A program made the position numbers and the translations under genes. Shown piece after piece: positions 55,785-64,000 of a stretch of DNA of 64,000 nucleotides (position 1 is the first letter of the stretch; each line of letters begins with the position of its first letter). Location: contig JAGFNQ010002611.1 in the NCBI GenBank assembly GCA_024364735.1, forward strand, positions 239,109-303,108, in the 5' to 3' direction. The notes below the pieces were generated by a model. The model made no database searches, was not told where the DNA came from, and was given only the letters and a program-made list of their open reading frames with translations. Source of the DNA: Boesenbergia rotunda (Eukaryota > Streptophyta > Magnoliopsida > Zingiberales > Zingiberaceae).

Positions 55785-58774
55785 TGCATGCATGCATACA
55801 TGCACGGCCCACGTTGAAGCTGTTGCTTAAGTTATCTAAATTGTTGTTCGTTAAAGTTGCGTTCAATTTCAAGTGTTTGATATCGTCTTAATTTGCTGCG
55901 TGATCAGTTGTCTGAATTATGCCTTGTGTTTTATATATACAATTTGTTTCTCTGTACTGTTGGTAATCCCAAGTGTTGCATAATTAAATAATAATGTTGA
56001 ATCCAATATTGTTTAATTTTGAGTTCAAATTTGAGAAACGGATCGACCAGGCGAAGAACAATGTAAACGATCAAATATTAGTTATATAGCCAAAAGAAGA
56101 AACTAAGGAGATATAACAGATGATATATAATTAATTAAACATATTATATATAAAAAACTCCATAGATTGATAAAGCAAAACATGAAAAGTATTGTGACCA
56201 ACGATAATATATAAATCTACAAGAAGGTTCTGACCAGGTACGTTTTCGGAAGTTTTAAAAAGTATAGTGTTGGAATATCCTTGAACTCTGTTGTTATATG
56301 CTTGCACTTCTACATTGAGTTTGAAGGGATGCTAACAAGAACCATTCTGTAGCCCGATTGATTCTTATCAGATGATTAATTTAATTAACCGCAAAAATAT
56401 CGTTTTTTTTTACAATTTCTAATTTATTGTTTAAATATTCTGAAGAACAATTATGTATATCTTCCACAGTCCTCATGCAAAGCATGAATCAAAGATAAGA
56501 GTTGAATCCACCTGATTGCTTTTTGTTAAATCTTCCAAGAAGCTTCGATTCGAATTCCCATGCCAATGTGGGCCACAAGCAGGCCTCGTAAGCATTAATA
56601 CCACTCCCGACCCACGTCCTCACGTGAGCTGTCCCAAAAGGACAGCAACGTGACAAAATCAAAATTTACTTAATTAAACGCGCCATTGTTGGATTATGTT
56701 GGGATTGAATTTGTTGTTATGGGTTAGACTAATAATTAATATGAAGGTATTATCATAATGAGATTTGGAGTTTAAAATTTAGTAAAGTTAGTGTGCCCGT
56801 CCTTTCCATGCACTAGCCATAACATCCGGACTAGTAACCCCCGTGATTTACCTCATCCGTGTTGGTCCTGGGATGGATTGACGATGCCCTGAGGGCGAAC
56901 AAATCGGTTGTTGCCACAATGTTGAGATTTGAATACACTTCCTTTAGGACATCAGGAGAATTTATAGCATAGAGTTCATATTATAAATTTCACCACTATT
57001 ATATGAGTGAAATTTATAATTTTTTTATAAATCAATCTTAAAATCTTTGGATGGGATTTATATTTTTCATTTTACTATAAACTATTTAATGTTTATTACA
57101 GTGGAATAATAAAAAAAAATTATTAGAAAGATTTACGATAGCTAAAAGATTTTTAACTTTTGATGTTACAAGTATAAATCTTTGTAAAAGGTTTATGATT
57201 GTGGATATCCATAGAACCATAATTTTGGATTGAGTCCACGGTTCACCCTGTCAAATAATTTAAGTAGGATAGATTAAAATTTTATCAATCGATTTAAAAA
57301 CGGATCCAGATGAGTCAACCCACCTGTGCTCGCAACCCACATGAGTTAGCTCACAGCAGACTTGGGTTGACTTGTCCGTGGGTTAAAGATTTTTTTTTCT
57401 TCTCAAAACTTAGTATGCACTAGGGATGGATCTTTTAGCTTATTTATGTGATGGATGACTGAGGAAGGAAGGAGATATTTAATCAAAATTTATTACATCT
57501 GAAATAGGAAGACTCTCTTCTATATTCTTCCTTATTCATTTCTTTAGGTTCACAATTCGCATCATGTTATCATTCGATTCCGATATCGTCGATGCAAAAA
57601 CTAATAGAAACGTTGGTTTGCATTGACAAAATATTTTATTGCATATCGATCTGATCAATTTTACTTTGATGATGTAGTAATCCATAGCTAAACTTAAAAA
57701 TTTTATTTTATTTTATATATTTTTATTTATTTAATTTTTTATAGGCTTGCGGGTTGACTCGCCTAACCCTCCTTGACTTGAATTCGGTTGGAAATTTTTT
57801 AACCTGTCAACATGATGAATTGATCCGTTTTACTCCACCAAATGGTCGTCCCACCCTACCCCACTCCCGTACTAGGCACAATATCCGAGCTAGTAGTCCC
57901 AGTGATTTATCTCTTCTGTGTTGACTCTGAGACGGATTGACGAGAATGTTAGAACGAACGAATCATCTTTTACCAACATCCTACCCCACCCTACCATGGC
58001 CAATCTATCTCAACACGGATCGATTTGTTTGCCAATTTTGACTCCCTTAGATTGCGTCTCCCATGCTTTGAAAAAGTTTTTTTTTAAATTTTTTTTTCAT
58101 ATGTCATATTATAAACATAAAATTTTATTATTTTTTTCACAATTTAAAAATTCTTTTTACAAATTTCATTATTAATTAATTATTAATTATGCTTACATAA
58201 TTAATTTTGAGAAAAAAATAAATTTAAATCTTCACGCTCTTAAATTAAGGACATCTAAGTTTTAGATCTGGCTGACACATTAATATGATAAAAAATTATT
58301 AAAATATCTCTAATGATTAGAATTTTATGTGAGTTTTTTTAATTCAATTTATAGCGTAGAGTCGTATGATTCTATATAAAAAAATAATAGACAACGTAAA
58401 TTTTTCAACGTGAATGACATAATATCTCAAGTACAGCGATCCTTGATGGGTTCATCGTGCTCCCCAAGTTATAGTTTTGTTCGGAGCGATAGCCGGAGGC
58501 TGCCGTCGGAGTCCAAGCGATAATCAGATATGTACACAAAAAGTATCACATCATTCACATTGTAATTTCACGTTTTATATCATAGCTCTTCTATATATAT
58601 TATATCAATTTTTAAAAAAATTTAAATTTTCATTATTATTTTTAAATTAAGAGTTCGAAAGAAAATTTTAGCGCAATCGTAAAGTCGATACCTTATGATC
58701 TAAAAAATCAGGAATTCGAATTTTGAAAATAATCTCTTATAAAATAGAATAAGACCGCATATAATTGATCCTTA
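55785..58774. other. Intergenic DNA with a dispersed repeat pair
   Basis: The first ~200 bp are likely the peroxidase 3' UTR. Segments at about 56800-56915 and 57865-57965 are related (CATCCGGACTAGTAACCCC and ATCCGAGCTAGTAGTCCC, then GTGATTTA and GACGGATTGACGA), so a repeat is present twice. No gene was supported. AT-rich elsewhere. Confidence 0.5.
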
Positions 58775-59488
58775 GGGCATCTGCAATGGTACGTTAATCG
58801 AGCGCACCGTCCGCGTTAAAATCATTGTGGAGAGTGCGTTAATGCGCTGACGCGATGAAGACGTTCAGATGTTTGAACGCGTTCATCACCTCCCCAATTA
58901 ATTGGGAGGGGGGCTGTAATCGATTAAGGAATCGATTACGAGTCTCCCTAATCGATTGGGGATGTCCCAATCGATTAGGGAGTCCCCTAATTGATTGGGG
59001 CAGCCCCCCAATCGATTGGGGCCTGTTCAAAACAGGCCTCCCAATCGATTGGGACATCTCCAATCGATTGGGGAGATTTTTAGAATATTATTAAACTGTA
59101 ATTTTAATCAATTGGGGCTGTCGTAATCGATTAAAAATGGACAACGGTGATCTAAACGAGGGTTGAATGTTAAATTTTAATTTTAATTAATGATAAATAT
59201 ATTTAAAATTATTATTATTATTTATTTTAAATAATAATTATTTAAATTGGCAAATGAAATTGAAAATAAAAAATATATAGGTAAGAGAATGAATATATGA
59301 GAGAATGTATATGTGAGAGAATGTGCATGTGACATGTGGACCTCATAAATAATGGGGGTTTGAATGTTAAACGAATATGAGAGAATGAAAATGTTAATGT
59401 TAATGTGTATGTGGCATATAAATTTTATATTTTTTTGATGAGATGATAGATATAATAATGTTAAAGGAATTAAACGATCGTGGATGTC
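58775..59488. mobile_element. MITE with AATCGATT palindrome cluster
   Basis: Ends GGGCATCTGCAATGGTACG and, reversed, AGACATCCACGATCG..AATTCC are imperfect inverted repeats of ~28 bp, flanked by TTA and TTG (weak 3-bp duplication). The left third (58895-59135) contains more than ten copies of the palindrome AATCGATT or near variants, separated by G/C runs. The right part is AT-rich with repeated GAGAGAATG. No coding frame. Confidence 0.6.
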
Positions 59489-59489
59489 T

Positions 59490-60353
59490 TTGTATGAGAC
59501 TCTGTACGGCAGAAATTTATAATTTTTTTATAAAAATTTTAATTTCATAAAATTTAAAATTTTTTTGTTTTATTATTATATTTATCTACTAACAAATAAA
59601 TACTCGACGTGATGATTAATTGAGCCATTAAAATAGCTGACATGACCTGGACTAAATGAGTCAAAATTGTTTAATGCTTTCCCACTCTAGAACTGGATTT
59701 GAATCACCTCCATTAATCTTCTCTCATTTTCATACAAAAGGGTGGGGGCGCTGGGGCGAACGTAATCGCCTTTTTTTTTGCATCATTTTCATACAAACGG
59801 CGCCTGACTGCCTGCCTGCTTGCCTGTCTTGGACACCAGCGCTGCTCTGACCGTGTCCTCGGGAAAAGCCATGGCGCTGCCACGAGCCACGACCAAGCAC
59901 ACCGACTTGTCGTCTGCTCCCTCTTTTTCGTCCCCACGTCTCTGCCACTCTCCCGATCGACTGAAACCCTAAGCGCTGTTTTCTCTCTTCGTCTCGCGAC
60001 TTGCGACTGGCGAATCGTCGAGCACGGTGCTTGTGCTTCTCCCCTGCTCGTGCGCGGAACGGGAGTCGCTCGACCACCTTTTGCTAGATCGAAGCCCTTT
60101 TCGCCATTTCGGCTAACTGTTCTATATGTTTGCCAAATCTTTTGACGGCTGCCCCTTTCGCGGTAAGAGAATCTTAATTTCTTTCGTGCAGTTTCGATTT
60201 ATACTCCTTACTTTGTAGTTTGAAGTTTAGAGTCGTAAAGGATTGGTTTTGATTAGGTTTTTGATGCGCAAATCAGCAGATTGAAATTGAAAGCCGAAAA
60301 GTTCTGATCTTTGATGCCTCTGAGCGTCAAGCAAAAGTTCCGATCGACAAACC
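59490..60353 (+). promoter_or_regulatory. Upstream region and 5' UTR of the DUF641 gene
   Basis: GC rises from about 59740. A candidate 5' UTR intron has donor CGGTAAGAG (60163) and acceptor AATCAGCAG (60279), leaving a leader of ~74 nt before the ATG at 60354. No clear TATA box was found. Open frames on the minus strand (59713-60077) are shadows in GC-rich leader DNA. Confidence 0.45.
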
Positions 60354-61634
60354 ATGGATCACGAACCACCGAGAACAAGCATAAATTCTTCCATGTCCAT
60401 CTTTCCATTCTCTAAGTTGTGCAAGAGGAGGTCAGTGGCCGTGTCAGCGTCCGCCAAGGAGTTCCCGAACCCTAACAACCACTCCTCAGGTAGCGAAGCT
60501 GTCAATGCCTCCGACGATAACCGAGATAGTAAATTCTATCCTCGACCATTTGATAAGCCTATGATTTCGCACACCAAGTGTTCGGAAGAAGCTACGCCCA
60601 ATCTATTTGACGCCATTACTGCTCTTAAGTATGCGTATGTGCAACTACAGCAAGCACACCTCCCTTACACACCGAAGAAGATAAAACTTGCTGATCAGGT
60701 CATGGTCTCCGTGCTCCAGGCACTGTCCGATCTCGAGGAAACTTACAGGTCTCAGTCTTCTGTATCGTTGGAGATTCAACAACACGAGGATCTACTGGCA
60801 CGGCTTCAATCAAAATTGCGCATAAAAGACTTGGAAATGCGACGATTGAGGTGTGAAAAGGAAAAGCTCGATGCAGAAAATGCAGCACTGGAAAAGGCAG
60901 TTAAAAAGCTTTTTTATCTGAATCCGGAATTGTCACCGGCTCTGTTCTTGAACGTCTTCAAGCTCGCAGCAAAATCCATCCATGAGTTTGCAAAGCCACT
61001 CATTAGCTTGATGAAAGCTTCTGGGTGGGATCTCGATCTTGCCGCGAGGTCACTCTATAACTCCGTCACCTTTGCCGAAAGATCACACAAGAAGTATGCG
61101 TTCGAAGCATATCTGTCTCAAGTAATGCTCAGTCCTGCACCTCTAGAAGATGAAAGATTCTCATTGGATCAATTCGACAGTGTGATGAATTCTCAAGATC
61201 CTTTCGATTATCTAATAGCAGATCCAGATTCTCAGTTTGGTAGATTTTGCCGTTCTAGATATGCATCAGCTGTGCCATCCAAGATGGAGGATTCATTCTT
61301 TGGCAATCTCGATCAAAGGTCCTTTGTACTGAGTGGCAGGCATCCCAGAACTCCATTCTACCAGTCATTTGTTGCGATGTCTAGATGGGCTTGGACGCTT
61401 CAGGTGATGGGCAACTCCTTCGTTCCAAAGGCCGAGATGTTTTATGCCAAGAACGGGCAGGAATTCACGAGGGAGTACATGGAAGACGTGGTGGGTGGCC
61501 TTGTTTCAAACAGAGGGACGAAGCATGTTGTTGGGTTCACAGTGACTCCAGGCTTTAGGATTGCGAACACCATTGTTCCCTGCAGGGTCTATTCGTACAG
61601 GACGAAAGTCTTCCATGAACAATTCCAGACTTGA
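60354..61634 (+). CDS. DUF641 / GIL1-IRKI family protein (GRAVITROPIC IN THE LIGHT 1-like)
   Basis: Intronless 426-aa protein. Residues ~1-80 are a poorly conserved, serine-rich leader (SMSIFPFSKLCKRRS). The DUF641 region begins NLFDAITALKYAYVQLQQAH and includes PYTPKKIKLADQVMVSVLQ. A coiled coil spans about 135-190 (LARLQSKLRIKDLEMRRLRC, EKLDAENAALEKAVKKL). The C-terminal GIL1/IRKI domain has FAKPLISLMKASGWDLDLAA, AFEAYLSQVM, FGRFCRSRYASAVPSKMEDS, GRHPRTPFYQSFVAMSRWAW and the end GFRIANTIVPCRVYSY. Relatives in Arabidopsis include GIL1 (phytochrome control of hypocotyl gravitropism) and IRKI (partner of the receptor kinase IRK). Length is normal. Which relative is orthologous cannot be settled here. 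Confidence 0.92.
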   Translation: MDHEPPRTSINSSMSIFPFSKLCKRRSVAVSASAKEFPNPNNHSSGSEAVNASDDNRDSKFYPRPFDKPMISHTKCSEEATPNLFDAITALKYAYVQLQQAHLPYTPKKIKLADQVMVSVLQALSDLEETYRSQSSVSLEIQQHEDLLARLQSKLRIKDLEMRRLRCEKEKLDAENAALEKAVKKLFYLNPELSPALFLNVFKLAAKSIHEFAKPLISLMKASGWDLDLAARSLYNSVTFAERSHKKYAFEAYLSQVMLSPAPLEDERFSLDQFDSVMNSQDPFDYLIADPDSQFGRFCRSRYASAVPSKMEDSFFGNLDQRSFVLSGRHPRTPFYQSFVAMSRWAWTLQVMGNSFVPKAEMFYAKNGQEFTREYMEDVVGGLVSNRGTKHVVGFTVTPGFRIANTIVPCRVYSYRTKVFHEQFQT

Positions 61635-63640
61635 TCTGTAGTAAAAGGAAGGAAGTAAACTTCCTTTTACTTCGTTTGTAATTTGAATTAGTATGCCAAA
61701 AGTTTTTGGTCGAGCATTGCTTTTCCTATGAACTGTAAACTTTGAACTGCCAGGAGCACACAGGTGTAACAGTTTCCAATTTGTACAGAATATAGGTTGC
61801 TACTCTAACAACTAACATTTTGTGGTTAGAGTAATCTCGCAAGTAGATCTATGCGAAATTTAACCCAAAACAGATACTAACATGATCCAATTTTCTTTCA
61901 ATTTGTTCTCTATGTTTGATTATAAATGAAAGTGCACTATCAATTTCCACTAAAGTGTTTATTCCATAATCATGGTTTTCTAGATACTCTTAATTCTCAT
62001 TACAAAGTATCAAGTTTTATTTATTCTCCAAAGGATCCTTATTCCTATTCCACTTAATTCAATTGCCCAATATATCTATATACACATTCATAGTCATCGT
62101 GCATGTATTTTAACGACATGATTAAATTTAACATTGTATTATAAATTGTGCAAAAGAATGATTTGTCAAAAGTACATCCCACCGTGATTTAGCAATTGTT
62201 ATAACGTGAATATTGTTAAACAAAACAAGTTTGAGTTATAATGTGGGATTGATGGGATCGTAGCAGGATCGTAGTAGGATTGGTAAAAATTTTAAGAAGA
62301 CAACTTTTAATTCGGGTTGAATCATAAGATGTATAATATATCAAATCATGTTTAGAGATTTATAATTAAATATTCGGTGAAATCCGTAATTGATTATTTT
62401 TAGATCCAAAAAATATATTTGAAAGTCTTTTTAAAGCTCGAAGATTTTGAGTATTTTTTAAATTATCTTTTGGACTATTTTATAATTTAGGTTATTTTCT
62501 TCTTTTGAAGAATTAGAGTTCTGAGGCTATTTAAATATTTATTTAGTTATTTTTGAGTTAGTATTTGATAATAATATTTTGTTGTTTTATTCCTAAAATG
62601 ATGAGTTTTTGGATGTATATTGTTTGGGATTCTACGGACACAACAATCTTTAGAATATTATTTCTGACATTTATATTCGAATCAAATATTTCAATAACTT
62701 CTACTGTGTTAGCTGCTTTGATGGCTTTTAAATTGGTTCATCTTATGAACCAAATAAATTATTAATTAATTTAAATTTGTATATTTTTAATGTCATATTT
62801 GAAGTCGAGAGAGTTGATGATTGAATATATATATAAAATTATTAATTTATTTATATATAAATGATTTTAAGACTTTTTTATTCTAATTATTAATCATATA
62901 TTATAAAATTTCAAAAGATTTTGGTTGGATTGTCTAATTTTATAATTTGATCTTGACCGATCTGATCTTGATCTTAAATCGATCTTGTGTAGGATCACTA
63001 TTCAACAAATTAAAATTGTTACAACGTGAATGTTATTAAACAAAATATGTCTGAGTTATAACTGTTATGATTTTATAACTGTTAAACGTAAATGTTGTGT
63101 AAAATATCAGTATTGTAGCATATATGAAATTGTAACTATTACAATATAAATATTTTTGAGTACGTTAAATTTACGTGGTAGGAATTATGATTTTATAATG
63201 TCATGCTATTATATTATAGACTTATTCTTTTCTAATCGGTCGATTCAGGATTTAATATGTATGACAAAAGATAATTATGTGGAACCACGGATTCTAAGAC
63301 AGTTGGTTTAAATTTTAAATTTTAAAATCTAAATTTTAAAAACCTTAAGCTGTAAAAAAAAAATAAAAAAATAAATATTTGGGGCTCACAGTAAAAAAAA
63401 ATAAGTAGGGTCACCAAATTCTAAGCCCATAATTTTATGAACATCGGGATTCTCATGGCAATACGATAACAATAGCACGACTGCATGTGCAAAGGGCTAC
63501 ACAAAGTATTGCATCGTTTTTTTCATTTAACTCCTATAATTTGCAATTATAATATTCAAATTAAGTGTCTGAGCTGAATCCTTTTCATTAACTGCTTCTG
63601 ACTTTCGGAGGACTGTAACTGGGATTGTTAAGCATGCCAA
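61635..63640. other. 3' UTR then AT-rich intergenic DNA
   Basis: The likely 3' UTR of the DUF641 gene runs to about 61800. The rest is AT-rich. Related phrases GTTATAACGTGAATATTGTT (62199) and GTTACAACGTGAATGTTATT (63017) show a small dispersed repeat. No gene seen. Confidence 0.55.
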
Positions 63641-63659
63641 TTGAACTCGATATTTACCG

Positions 63660-64000
63660 AAACCTTTACCATTTCCATGGATGAAAACAAGCCCCGAAGC
63701 CCATCATCTCGACAAACTGCGGAGACAAAACCACTGCAGCTGCGCCATCTTTTAGGTGGACGACCAAATCACCAACAGAAACCCGACAAGAAATCGCGGC
63801 TTCGCCAAATGAAATCTCCGCACAATCCAACGACAAGACACCAATCTTCACGAAACGACTCTTCCTGAGAGCAGAGGGCCATTTTCATCTTCCCTTCTTC
63901 CATGTCGTTCCCTTTCTCAACCTTGGAACCCATCAAGCTTCTTGCTGCTTCCGAACCAGCCTGCACGCTCAGCTTCTGACCTTCTTGTAATATTGTAATC
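63660..64000 (-). other. Possible edge of a minus-strand gene
   Basis: GC content rises and two minus-strand frames are open, one giving LSVQAGSEAARSLMGSKVEK up to LCSQEESF and beyond, the other starting MKIGVLSLDCAEISFGEAAI. No family is recognised, and the sequence runs off the window. Treat as uncharacterised. Confidence 0.25.

Noticed and set aside
55413..55805. Minus-strand 130-aa frame over the last peroxidase exon
   Set aside because: Shadow of exon 4; its valine-rich repeats mirror the Asn/Asp/Tyr-rich coding strand.
1..64000. CRISPR array, prokaryotic operon, tRNA or rRNA gene
   Set aside because: Spaced repeats here are transposon or LTR repeats; the tRNA-like A and B boxes found belong to a SINE and no cloverleaf could be drawn; no rRNA signature was seen.

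Overview
This is a plant nuclear window, most likely from a monocot. Genes are few and widely spaced, coding exons are GC-rich (the ABA receptor reading frame in particular), intergenic DNA is AT-rich, and most of the first 40 kb is nested transposable elements. The GGGCGCCC-rich LTR family and the AATCGATT-rich repeat make me lean towards Zingiberales (ginger/turmeric relatives), but that is an impression and not a proof. No prokaryotic or organellar segment was seen.

Five genes can be supported. (1) 9294-9917 (-): an intronless PYR/PYL/RCAR abscisic-acid receptor of the PYL4-6 type. (2) 42678-42791 (+): a MIR390 microRNA hairpin with a TATA box about 150 bp upstream. (3) 45472-51699 (+): a nine-coding-exon gene for RNA polymerase III subunit RPC4, with a 4.5 kb fourth intron full of transposon debris. 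(4) 54502-55784 (+): a four-exon secreted class III peroxidase. (5) 60354-61634 (+): an intronless DUF641/GIL1-IRKI family protein. They do not form a cluster; they are independent plant genes.

Layout. 1-660: a MITE with 33-bp inverted repeats set in (TA)n. About 1130-7650: a CACTA-like element with subterminal repeats that carries GC-rich tandem repeats, three promoter-bearing repeat copies and a solo LTR. 8.5-12.0 kb: the PYL gene, two SINE copies and a local duplication. About 12.5-39.9 kb: a nest. A decayed hAT transposon appears split, with its 3' coding part at 13.0-14.4 kb and its 5' part at 38.8-39.5 kb. Between them lie a CACTA element (14.5-22.2 kb, itself holding LTR-element remains) and an LTR-derived block. 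That block contains a solo LTR (22444-32921, repeat CTTGT), which contains a hAT MITE (22670-23167, repeat GCTGCTAG) and a complete non-autonomous LTR retrotransposon (23220-31711, repeat AAGGG).

That inner retrotransposon is the most unusual object here. It has paired LTRs, a primer-binding site, a polypurine tract and a gag frame, but no pol. In place of pol it has a second gene-like unit with its own GGGCGCCC array, TATA box and apparent intron, encoding a 'plant transposon protein'-like domain plus a coiled coil. 40-64 kb is mostly single-copy genes separated by AT-rich DNA with MITEs: hAT with 8-bp repeats, a Mutator-like element with 9-bp repeats, and others.

All calls come from reading the sequence by eye. 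Exon borders were checked for GT/AG and phase; family names rest on recognised motifs.
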